Source: Phoronis australis (Eukaryota > Phoronida > Phoronidae). From it: DNA of 64,000 nucleotides. A program made the position numbers and the translations under genes. Positions 46,101-59,200 of this stretch are shown piece after piece (the first letter of the stretch is position 1; every line of letters begins with the position of its first letter). Where the stretch lies: NCBI GenBank assembly GCA_002633005.1, contig NMRA01000243.1:2340-66339 (forward strand), read 5' to 3'. The notes beneath the pieces are model-generated. The model did no database searches, was not told the DNA's origin, and saw only the letters and a list, made by a program, of their open reading frames with translations.

Positions 46101-49100
46101 ACGTGTTGTGGAAAAATAGGCCCGAGAATCGTGTCACTATCCTGAAATCACGAGCCGAGAAAAACGGCTTTGAAGTTAAGCGGTCATCGATTGCCACTTG
46201 AGATCAAATTTCGTTCAGAATGCGTGGTCATTATGTTCCAATTTTTGTTGAAGTACTAGAAATAAAGCTGATATTTACTTCATATTTAGAAAATGTGACA
46301 TACCTGTTTGTTTACAGCGTAATTTTAATCATTTTTTCGAACTTGTGATGCACGACAGACGACCAAAACAAATATGGCTGTCACGTGGGCGGAGCTTAGC
46401 GTTGATCTATTGTCTGCTGTACTGGTGTGCCGACCACCATGTGTTGATTGTTTATACGATTCATCTGAACTCTCCACTCAGTTTGTAAAAGACTCTCTAA
46501 CTATATTACACAGACCTATTTGTTAGTATTCCAATATTATCATCAACCAATATATGTGTTATATCAAATCGCCGCGTTACTGCCTACATAACAATATTGG
46601 CGACGAGGATAAAGAACTACTTTCATAGTAATGGTTCAACATTTTTACGTGCCTGTACCGAATGGACTTTGGGATAAGAAAATATCACTTTCTGCGCAAA
46701 TAGCGCCGCTTGGGTGAGATTCTCAAGTTACTAAAGTTTCTTATATTGCTTTCCTCTAAAATCGTATAATATCATGAGTTTTAATTCAGGGTTACGTTTG
46801 AATCTATGCACTAGAAAATTTTTTGTTATGTTGAACACTGGGTCATTTCTCTAATTCTTTGGGTTACGGCCAGTGGCAAGTTAAAAATCCTCTGGGTTTG
46901 ACAGCCTAGTTTCTCCACGGCGCGTTCCCAGCACAGAAGCACGGTTTATCTGCGAAGACTCTACTCTGACGGCATGTAGTTGTCCATGTGTCCTTGTATA
47001 TAAGCTCCGCCCCAGTTGTCAATCACTGAGCTGGTGAGCACTCAAGCCATATGACTTACTGAGGCTTGGTCAAATATAGCTAAAAACAACTTTGGATTTT
47101 CAGAATGATTTTATTTTTCTTCAGTATACTGTGCATCAAGAATTAAAGATTAGGATGACATAAAAATGTAAAAAACAGTCGAAATTAATTTTTTTGTGTA
47201 TCCACCTACCTTAAATTTAGTAATTGTATTTATATGATGGTAACAATAGACGACGACGTCTTTCTGTCGAATTCAGCGAATGCTGTGCCCCATAGTGGCA
47301 CTTTCATATGTTCCGTTTTCTTTTCATGAAATTTGGTAAACAGTTTCTATTAAAGAAGCAATGCCATGATTCCGTTTTCAGATGGATTGGACATTTTTGC
47401 GCCATCTATTGGCCAGTTTTATGAAACAAATAAACAGCCCTTGAAGAACACCATTTGCGGTGCATTCGTGAGCGCATGTCAACGCTCTGCGTTACTCTCG
47501 TATGTTATAGAAAACGCGCATGTATAAACCGGAGGCTAACTACTCAGTTCACTGCTCGAAGTAGACTCTTATCGAGTTTCAAAAGAAATCATAACATTTG
47601 TTGTTTTCGCTGAAGTTCAACTAAAATCAATTTCCCCACAGGCTACAATATGTACCTTTATTGATGAACTGTCAGTTTAAGACATTTAAAAATATTTCTT
47701 TCACATAGCTACGCGCGTAGTAATACTGTATAGACAATCAAATCAGCTGATCCGAATTACAGCTATCTCCCACAAAACGTGTCCATTTTTGTGGGAGAAA
47801 GGTCAATACTCATGAAACATGAAATCAAACGTCTTAATTCTCCAGGCAACTCTTATCTTGAAGTAAAATAAAAAGTGATCAAACGGGAAGATTTGCGGTT
47901 TCTGACCGTCCGGAGTAGCTCGCCTGCCTACTCCGTACGGTCTATCACGACAATATAGCGTTATAGAAATATGGGTAGTGATTTGGTGGAGGGATGATCA
48001 GAGTAAAGTACTTAAACGAGACCGAAGTTCGAGTGAAAATACATCACATCAGCACGTCATATACATTTTTATACTACACATTTCGGGATTTTTCATTGCG
48101 TTTCTTTGCTCAGACTAGCGCGTAGGAATGCACGTCATGAAACTTTAGTCCACATAAATTATCTAGGTCGAAGCAAAACAACAGAGCAGAATCGTGGATA
48201 ATCTTTAATTTCTTAAGTTTCAAACTAGCATATCAAGATTAGGACAAGGTTAACACACTTTAAATATTCGACGAACTGTTTGTAACTACTATGGAACTGG
48301 AATTGAAAGAAATTTAACTGTAAATAGGAAACCAAACGTCGGCTGGTCCATCTTGACTCAGTCAGACGGCGGAAAGTGAGCAGACGACATTGATGAATTG
48401 CATTAAATTGATATTTGCATCATATTTTCGTGGGAATTTATTTCGCGGTTTTATTTTGATTTGTTAGAATGTATATTTTTGTTTGCATCTAAACTAGGTA
48501 ACGAGTATTGTTGCATTCCCAGTGACCTAGTGACCTAGAGCTTATTTGTGACTTGCGTCGATCAAAAACTTTATCGGATCATTCTTGCTTCATATTGCGT
48601 TGTTTTACTCAAAGTTTTGGTAATTACTATAAGGTATAATTGCAATGTATATATTATCTTACTTTAGGTTCTTTTTTAGCTTTAATTCAGTCGGTAAACG
48701 TTGTATTTTCGGATTGTTTTCTGGTAATCGGCGGTTGACCCAGATAAATAAGAATTCCGAGACCATAGACATTTTGATGTCTATGTCCGAGACCATATGA
48801 GTTATCCTTTTGCAGAGAAAGTAATCCGTAGCACGAGACTTTATTTGTCAGTAGTTATTTGTCAGTGGACCAGTTACTTGACTCTTACACGTCCGTTTAA
48901 TGTACAGCGTGTACATGTGTGGTATAAATGCTAATATGGCAAATTTCGCCGTGTGTCAAAATGTCATTTTGATGGTGTGGCGGGATGGCGGGAAAATTGG
49001 GACAGTTCGCTAAGAGCGGGGCAACTGGAAGAAAACTTTTCATTTGGTGATTGCAGAAATTTTATTTCACTTGTATAGGCCTACTGCTCAGAAATCGAAA

Positions 49101-52100
49101 TAACAAAATGGCATCTGGACAACAGGTAAATATTGCACAACTGAAATATTATTATAAAAACAATTGAAAACAATAATAATATGTCCATGCAGTTACACAC
49201 ACACGCACACACGCACACACACACACACACACACACCCACATGCAAACACTCAGCTACAGAATAACGAGTATTTTTTCGAAATGTACATATATAAACACA
49301 CCTGTAAGTAGGGCCTAACCTTTTCATTTATAATCGCAGGACCGTAAACTGCTGTCAACATGATTTCAACATTAAAAATGTGTTATTGAAAAAATCCTGG
49401 CATGTAGCTTGATAGACTGTCGAGATAAAAGATGTAAGAGGTCAGACTATTCTCGGCATCCAGCCAGGGCCACGGGTCGATGAGCATAAAGAGCGACCAA
49501 TATAATTGTCAGATTTGTTGGCTAATTTTGCCGAAAAATCGCTGATTTGCTGGAACCGTACCTCAAGATCACGCTTGATAAACAACAATGACAAAATGAA
49601 ATGAAGCAACGAAATTAGGCTTGATTTGATAACTTACGCTCGACCTAAGCTGACGACCAGATAGCCGGAAATTCACAGTCCAAACTCTCGCTGCTAATAA
49701 TAGAATATATACAGTAGGTCACGTGCTAGATTTGGCATTTCAGGGTTAGCGCGCTATGGTTTCCTTAAAGAAGAATGCCATTCGATTTAATTAGTCTTTT
49801 TTACGGTCTTTAAAATCGGTCTACATCAAAATTGCCTCTTATACAGTCGACCTCACCTTGCCGAGAGGTGTCGCGATAACCTGTGAGGAAAGTGAGAAAC
49901 GACGCAGCGACGTTAGTGGTTCGTCTGCAGAGCGAATGCCGTTATATTGCGGTGCATCGTTCCGGTTTGTCCGAACTATGAAGCTGCGAAGAAAGCGCGT
50001 ATATAGTTTTTTCGACTTTCTCGAGAGCCGGAAATGCTTAGAAAGTGGCTCGTGGTAGTGAAGAATGAAAGGTACGTTGTTAATAGCAAGTATGAGGCCG
50101 TGAAACATCTCCGTGTCTGTGGCCGGCATTTCGTCGACAGTGATTTCTCTGACGAATTCCGGCTTAACAAAGAACTATCTATACTTTCCGTTGCCTGTGC
50201 ATGTTCACGGCGCCTCTCTAGTATTTCTCGATAGTGTATTCTGGTTCGAACTGATAGCTTGTGAAACCTAACGATCCGACCCGTGAAGTGTTCGTCGGAG
50301 GAGCTTTTGACTAAGTCGGGATTGGCGCCGGGCGAATTGCAATGTAGACGTTTATTATTCTGCGTTGTTTCAAAATGAATTGTTCTCATCCTAACCAATG
50401 CTTATATAAAACTGAAACAAAGTCTGTCTCATTAGATACAATGTGTGATGCCTCTGGAGTATTCGTGAGTGCAAATGTTTTGAGAAGCCAGCAATGAATA
50501 AACCACTGCGTTAACGGCTTTTGATGTCCGCAATAAAGGTAATTGACCGGGCACCGAGGCCTTGTGAACAGAAACAGAAGCTGCTGTGAAACAATTATTC
50601 CATTTTATATGCTATGCTCATGTTAGGGGAATCTTTATTTAGAAATACCCAATACACTATTCAAATCATTGTTACTGTGCAACCTTTGCCCTTACGGTCT
50701 GTGGAAAGGGAACCCGACTTCGCGGCTCCCGACAAGTAAGTAGATTTTCAGTTTCGTGGCCAATTCCTATAAATAATTACGTGCACATTATTTCTTTGGC
50801 TCACCATTATAGTCTTTTCGTGACTAGAGGTTTACTTTCCAACTCAAGCTGGTTTATGTTCGTGGCAGTCCCGGCAGCCGCGACGGGCCTGATCGGGTTC
50901 CGAGCCACTGGACGGGAGTAACGAGTCAGTCCGGTGGCAACGGGCCTGATCGGGTTCCGAGTCACTGGCCGGGATAACCAGCGTTTTGTGTGTTTAGAAC
51001 TCAAAATATCACAAGTCTAAACAACACAGATCAAAGTTCTCCTTTCTGTATTTCGCGGAAGAATACTTCGAATTTACCTCCGCAGAGACCCCAAACTCCT
51101 GCTACGGACCTTGGCAAATTGACCTGCCGAACTTTGTAGGCTACGGTGTGTCCTAATACCAATAAATCCGTAACAGCGAAATTAAACAACACATTTGTAA
51201 GAACGCGGTGTACTTTTAAGGGTTTTACATCGAAGTTTGGTGATTCATTGGTGTTAAACGATGAACTCAAGCGATAAGCTGACACCAGTAACCCATGTTG
51301 TGAATTGCTGAACAGGCTGCGGGTGAAACCAATGACGTCATTGGATAATTTCAACACCTCCGTCTGCCGTCAGGTGTCAGGTAACTCAACCGAACATGCC
51401 GTTATCGAGTAGAACTACTCTACCTAAATTGATACAAAATAGGTTGTTTTTGGGTGGCATTTTGCTTTAACTCTGATGCATAGGAGTTTCCAATAACAAA
51501 TTGCCAATGTTGTAAGAGTTCAGTTGCTGTCCAGAACACAGAATCTATCACCTTTAATTGTCAGCAGATGATTTTGTAGGACTGGAAGGTTTTCAAGAAA
51601 CCTGAGACCTTCTTGAATAATTCTCGTACTTAGTGTTTACCTGCTTGTCTATGTGCTTATCTGTCTGCATCATTCTCAGCTTTTTTGCCTGCCTGTCTGC
51701 TAATCTTCCTATCTGTATGTACGTCATGGCTACTTTTGCTTATCTAATGTAAATTATATACCCATTTGAAGAAGGTACGCGAAATAGCCATGTTAAGACG
51801 CTGAATAGTTCATGAAAGTGTACGCCTCCCTCCGTCAGTAAATCCAAAATGAAGACAGTTGCATCTCACTACTTGAAGCGTTACGAAGGATATTAGCCAC
51901 AGGGGGGGTGAACAGATCTAACCAAGTAGATAGTATAGCGCTGGAAAGAAAACGATATGGTTTGTAGACTTTGTATTTCTGCTTTTCATCTGCACACCCC
52001 ATGTAAATCTGGATGATTAAGCATATCTCTGACATTCCACTGCTTCAAGTTCGTCACTTCTTCCCACATCCACCTGCCTTATGCTTTTCAGAGAAACTGG

Positions 52101-55100
52101 ACTGCTGTTAATAGACAAACCCCCATTTCCATTCATCGAACAATCTATTCGAGAGTTTAAGAGATACGGTCTGCCATACACGGAGTTCAGTAACGAGGAA
52201 CTAACGAAGAGATACCCAACTTTTCGCGTACCGGAAGGTTACAAAGGCTGTCTGGACATCTGCGGAGGAACTCTGAAGGCTGACGAATGTTTAAAGTGTT
52301 ATCAGGTATGGTGACGTATTGATAAAATCCATTTTACTCCCATTTGTTGTGGAGGGAAAAGGCGCAGTGACCCAGTTGTTCTTGAAATGTTAGGAGCGCC
52401 CACACACACAACGCTTAAGAGATCCCACCATGTCCTCGTATTACAAAAAAAATTTTATTAATACATCTTAAGAGATATAATAGCCTTTAGTATACCTGTT
52501 GGTAAGAAACAAGCCAAAAATTCAACATATATATTTTTCTGTTATCGGGGTTGTATGGAATGGGTGAAAGCCGTCTCCCCGTTGTTTTTACCGGAGTGCG
52601 CTACTGAGGAGTTGTGAGGAAAGTCCGCGGAGAGCTGCGTCTGTGGAGGCTGCAGTAACAGCAACTTGACTCGGAACGTCTCTGTGTTCAAATTTCCCAA
52701 GTAAGTGAACGTTGCACAGAAAGCGTCGGTTTGTGCGCCGCACGAGAGTGTGGAATGGCAGTGAGGAGCATGCGATTCAGTAGGGGGCCACACTTTGTTC
52801 GGTACATTTCAAGGAATCGTGTTTCGACCAAACACAAAAGCGGCGTTAGGATGAAGGACTCGCCAGCTTGTAACTGTATAAATTTTGCAAATTTCATAAA
52901 TAACAAGCAAACTGCTTCCATTCTAGGGCGAGCGCCTGGATGCCCTGATCTCCACCCCGGTCCAGATTAAGTGCTACGACACGTAGGCTTATGTATTGTG
53001 TTTAGACCCTGCTCATTTCATCATGGCAAGAGTGAAGACTCAGGTTTACTGTGGCCTTTGTCAGTGATTATTGTGTCTATTTTGTGAATAATGACCTCTC
53101 CTTGGTTGTGGCTCACATATGTCTGCAACATTTTTCGTGCAAGTTGGTCAAGTTCATACGGCCTCAAAGCCGACGAAAGTTTGCTAATTGGGAAATCGAA
53201 TTCGTTGTCTGATTCTTCATGTACTTGAGTGTGATGCCCGCATCCACTCTCCTCTCTGTCTGCATCATAATTGTCCAGTTCTCGCTCAAAATCGCCCTCG
53301 TCTTCTGATCTGCTGTGTTCCGCCATGATTGCAATTGGCGGGAAACTTGGAAATAACAAATTTTCTTCATATTAAAAGGTTCGCGACCATTGGGCATGAA
53401 AAGGGCTTTTTATGCGCCCACATACATGTATTTATATGTGGACGCATTATGCCGTCGTCTCCGTCCGTCCGTCCATCCGGCGTCCGCTGCTGACCCTTTG
53501 ACATACGCTCATGAAATTTGGCACATATCTTCCATTTATGAATAGGACGGCATGAGCGAACTTTCGGACGGATCCGACTACCGGAGTGCCCCCTAGTGGT
53601 AATTTTAGTTTTTTACGCTTGCCTTTGTATCTTCAAAAGTCCAGAACGGATTTTCATGAAATTTAGTATATGGGCACCTATTAGTGAGATGACGCTATCC
53701 TCTCGTTTTCGGATGGATTCTACGTAGTTTGCGCCACCTATTGGCCATTTTTACTGTTTTCGAGTCTGTTTTTTTGCGCCCACCCCTCTATCAACCAAAC
53801 CGCTCAAAGGATGATTGTGAAAATTGGCATGTATTTGCTTACTATGAAGAGGACGGTTGACGATGATTTTCCGACGATTTCGACTACTGTGGCGCCTCCT
53901 AGTGGCAGTTTTTTTGTGCCTATGGCTGTATCTCTTAAACCGTTTCCAGGATCTTTACTTAATTTAGCAAGTGTATTTATGTGATGTTGACTACGGATGA
54001 CGACGACTTTCGGATAGATCTGATAACTGCTGTGCCCCCTAGTGGAATTTTATTTTTTTACGTTGAACTCAGTATCTTCAAAGGTCCTGAACAAAGGCAT
54101 CTATTGGTTTGATGACGCTATCTTACTGTTTTTGGATGGAATCGAGGTATTTTGCACCACCTAGTGGCCATTTTTGTTGTTTTCAAATCTTGTTTTTAAT
54201 GTCCACCACTGTATCAACCAAATCATTTGAAAATTGACATATATGTTCTCAGTGTGAAGACGACCTTTGATGATGGTGACTGACTACTGTGGCGCCTCCT
54301 AGTGGTAGTTTTGTTTTGCGCCCATAGTTGTATCTCTTAAACCCACTGTAGGAGCTTTACTAAATTTAGTAAGTGTATTTATATGAAGATAACAACAGAC
54401 GACGACGACGACGACGACTTTCAGGCGGATCCAACGGACACTGTGCCCACTAATGACAATTTCATTTTATTCTGTTTTCCTTTGTTTCTCTGAAGTTCCT
54501 TGACAGATTTTTATGAAATATGGCATGTTCCTGTTTTTGGATGGATTGTACGTTTTTGCGCCATCTAGTGGCTATTTTTATAATACAAATAAATAACCCT
54601 AAAAGCACACCATTTGCAATGCATTCGTGGGCGCATCTCAACGCTCCGCGTTGCTCTTGTTTAGTTAGATTTTATGATATTCATTTCATATTTAGCCAAC
54701 TGAAACCTCAAAAATTAAGAAAATGCACGGTGGGAACTCTTCAACTAGGATAAGGCGGAAATTGTCGCTCTGCGTGTGACAGTTGACAGCTGATGTGAAT
54801 GCAGCGCGAAAGACCCTCTCTACTGTTTCCGCAGCGGATAATTACTCCCGCCTTACCATGGGATATAGCCTCCCGATTTTTTTTCAGTGCTGTGCCTCCG
54901 CCCATGCTTACCCCAGTTTTGCGGCCACACAGCGATTTGAAGTAGCACAAATTACCTTACAAGAAGTAAACCTACCTCAATAAGGTGGAGTAAGTTGTCA
55001 CAAGCGTGCCAAGTTGTGCTTAAAGTTACTGACTACTCGTTTCAGAAGTAACTAGTGTAGGGTAATTTTAAAAGTCTGTGTGTGGACGGCACTAATGGCG

Positions 55101-56239
55101 CTTTTCCGGGCAGAATCGGACTGGTGAAAAAAAGGATAGGTTATTACAATTTTTTGACAGCCCCGAAATAACAGCTTTTCTCTACAATGCTAAGTCAGTA
55201 TGCGAATAAAACAAGCTCTGGTTTTCATAAAAGTGCTATAAGATTCAGGATTTTAAATTGGTAGATGTAACAGTTACCTTTGGTGACAATATTACGTCAC
55301 GCCGTATTCAAAGATAACATGCAATATGGCCCTCGACCGACTGATGAGGACAATCGAGACGAAGTCTCTAGTGGAAATGGAGAGGGAGAAGAAGCAAGAT
55401 CTCAAAAGACCTCGCAATGTCACGAGAGTTAGTGTTTCTCGAGTACGCCTGGGAACAAAATGGCCACCCAGGACTTAATTGGTTAGCAATATTGGAGTGC
55501 TGCATTGTAGAATTGAATTCGCTTTTTGCGTTCTATAAGAGACGGTGAGTCGCCACAAGCGCAAGTTAATGTTTGGGGTTGACGGAAAGCAGTCCTGGAG
55601 GCTCAAATTTTGGAATTTTGGTTATAGGACCTGCATGTTTAGACAAAAAATCTACAAAACTGTACATTTTAACTCATTGAAATTGTATATTTTCTGAAAG
55701 CAGTAAAAATCTTGAAGTATTAGATTTTTGACTTTCATCGTTGTGTAAAGATGAAACATTTAAAAAACAATTCCAAACGCAGCTTTGAAAAGCAGCGTGT
55801 ATTATTTGAATGATTCATATGAATACAATCAGCTGTTTCTAAGGTATGATGTTCAGAAGTTAGCCAAATTTTGACATTTTTCTAGGGTTCTACATAACCG
55901 CAAGAGCACCAACCACAGAAAGTTTTTGGGAGGATATATATTTGCGAATATCTTCTAAATTCACATTGTTCTAACTGGAAAGAAAGCGAATGAGACGGTT
56001 GCGCCCAGATATCTAAAGCACGAAGCTTCACAAAACAAAAGTATCATTTATTCAGAAATTGAAGGCATTGCATTCATACGAAAACATTTCCATTGTTACA
56101 GTCGCGTCGTGTTGGAGAAGTCAATCACAAAACTTATTTACAGGTACATGTACGGTTGAACGTAACAACTGCGAATGTAATAGCAAGTGGAAATGCAACA
56201 ATATATTACGTAACGTATATGTATGTGTGTGTGCGTGCA

Positions 56240-56270
<31 letters not shown>

Positions 56271-59200
56271 TACTATTAGTGTATTGGCAGTTGCAAAGGG
56301 GCGGTAATGACTATGGTCTTTATTAAAGGATATGTTTACGAAGTTTGGTGGCCGCTTACATGACGATGAGCCGGTTGTTGACGTTATCCCAGGGGACGTG
56401 ATCACTGTCAACACCCCCAAAGCGTCCTACAGAACGCGCCACGTGGTCTTGGCAGCAGGAGGTTGGAGTAATCAAATCCTGGAACCACTAGGTGTATCAC
56501 TCCCACTGCAGGTTCGTTTCACGCCACCACAACCTATACACACAGCAGACACAAAAATCCATTCACCGGTTCACATTGTATAGCGCGGGGAAAATATGAG
56601 CGTTATGATAGTGTATGTTCGTTTTTATACCCCAGTTTGAACGAATTACTTTATTACGCACTGCGCCATATTCTAGACCCTGCATTTCTTCACAGTCAGT
56701 ATCAACTTATACAATTAAATGTCAAAAAGCGGAATAATATCATGTCTCGGGCAACCTTGCTATAACGTTGTGTGCAAGAAAAGAATGGAAACAGTTAAAG
56801 CAACAATGACTTCGCGTTTCGTCGAAGAAACTAGTTTCTAATTTAGACAACTTGCTGCTAGAAAATTGGTCTCAACCTTTTCCTTACTTTGTTGAGAAGT
56901 TCGTGCAATTTTTGGTCTTGCAAGGAACTGACACTTTCTCTTTTTGTTGAGACTATGCTCAGCACATAAGATGGCTCTCCACGACAAAGCAACTTGTAGA
57001 GACTGATATAAAGCAGTAACGAATTGAAACCATATCCAATTTGACTGAGGAATAATTTGAGATCAATTTCCTAAACGGTAAGTGGTATAAATCGAAAGTA
57101 GTTTTTATGCTCCTGCCTAAAATTCCATCAGCCACATTGTCAACTTGTAGTTGTAACACTGAGACTTTACAGTTTCAAGGACAACGTCGTTATGGCTTTG
57201 TGTGCTCACCATGGGCGGCGCACCATTGGGGGCTGGGGGGGGGGGGGNGGGGGGGGGGGGGGGGGGGGGTATAGCCCCCACTTTTTCCAGTCAGTGCTGC
57301 GCCGCCCATGTCCACATGGTGCCAGATTTTGGTTGACCTCTGACGAACTTGGTGGAGTTCTGTAGACGCACTGATCGCGCGATTTCGGTCACCTGTAATA
57401 CGTGGCGTTTTTGCGAGGTTCTTGCGTCTACGGAACGCACGCCTGGTCACCGGTGCCAGTGCTATGTTGCTGATGCCGCAACGTTTGACCGCTAAGTATG
57501 GAAGAGTAACTCTTCCAATGCATGCAGGAGACGGATGTTGACATAGGAAAAGTACGAGAATTGGCATATATGCATGGCGTTTTTGTAAGTTTCGCGACTT
57601 GGTTCACGAACGTTATTCAAATTTACGTAGTTGATGATTTCCCACCAAGTTATTTAAGTAGCCAAGGAAGCATTCAGTAACTCTGGTGACACGAGAGTAA
57701 AAAGTGGGTGATACCACGTGCTTTGCGTTTAATGCGTGGTGGTATCTCGCGAAAACTCGTGTGAACCAACTTGTCATACTAATCTTGCTGAAAGTACCCC
57801 TCTTTGCTGACAATCCTGGTCATATCGAGACTCATTCAGTCGATTGAACTGACAACTGATTCATAATGAAGTATAACACATTTGCAGGTGGTTAATATGA
57901 GCTCTTGTTACTGGAAAGAAACCGACATGGAGAACACTTTCCCACACGCGTTCATCCTGACCAAGGTATGTCCTTGGCCTCGCCAGGAGATTCCGGATGA
58001 CGCGGGAATGATAGACTTCAAAATCTATGGCTTGCCAACCTACGATGGTTTCGACAACATGAAGGTTAGTAAACGCCGGCTTTAATTATCTATTAGTTCT
58101 AAATCCAAGCTCTACCAAAGACTTAAGGCCACAAACCACAGATGTCAATTAATCAGAGCAATTTTACTAAGCAACTTGCTGGAACCCTTGTTTCGCAAGT
58201 GTACGGGAAACAACTTTCGCTGCGTTTACGCTAGAGACGTGAAGTTGTCCTGGTGAAACATGATGCCAAAGATAGGAAACAAAATATGGCGTAAAAGCTT
58301 TGCTGTTATCAATGCTTTTTAAGTATCAGTTGTTATTGTTATCCATTTTTTTTTCTTATCTCATTTCATTTTTGTTGAAAGTCCATTTTAGTTATTTCGC
58401 CGTATACAAATGTGACGGTGTCTTTATTACCATAACTCAAATTCACATGTACAGATATATTCATGAGTATACGTTTCAAGTGCTTAGCTGTCGAGAACCA
58501 AGTCCTCAATCAAATTATCTTCGTACTATTCCTATCATTATAGTAGAGCGTAGAGTCGATTGCCGTGGGGATAGGTGGTGGGAAAGAAAGCGTAGTGGCT
58601 TTGACATCTAGAATACAGCAGCTTCTGCGAAACACATGTCTCTTGCTGTGTTGCCTTCCAGCAAATGGAGTCTAATACACGCCTCTTTTTAATGAGTCCA
58701 GTACCTGACCCTGCTCTGTCCGCAGATCTTCAAATGATGTTCGACCGGGTTCATGGAGGAGTAGTGTTCGTAGGCAGAAAAATTCAATGTCCTTCGGACT
58801 GCCAGAGTAAATATGCCCAATAAAATTCTTGCCCTCTCTTTTCCTATTATGAAGATTAAGTTTTGAACCAGTAATCGAAATCTTAAATAATTATTTACAA
58901 ATAGTTATTTCCAATCTTGAGTTGTTTTTTGTTGTAGTAAACGGTACCTGTAAAAAGGAAAAGAAAAACAACGATCAAGTACAACTGTTAGAAATTTTGA
59001 TATATCTGTGTTCTTCACTGCAAGTTTTATCCTGTCGCTTCAGGGTAAAGTTCAGTAAAGCTAGGACCTCGCTAAAATCTACCCAAAACGCGTTCTCATT
59101 TAAAATACACGGCAAAATCTCACGTAATCTCCCGAAGTCTTGCTTTTTAGCGAAGTTTTAGCGTTACTGAACCCAGCACCAGTTTGTCGACGCTACCGTC

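Noticed and set aside
57190-57567. 125-codon frame with poly-proline
   Set aside because: It is produced by the poly-G run and spans an ambiguous base.
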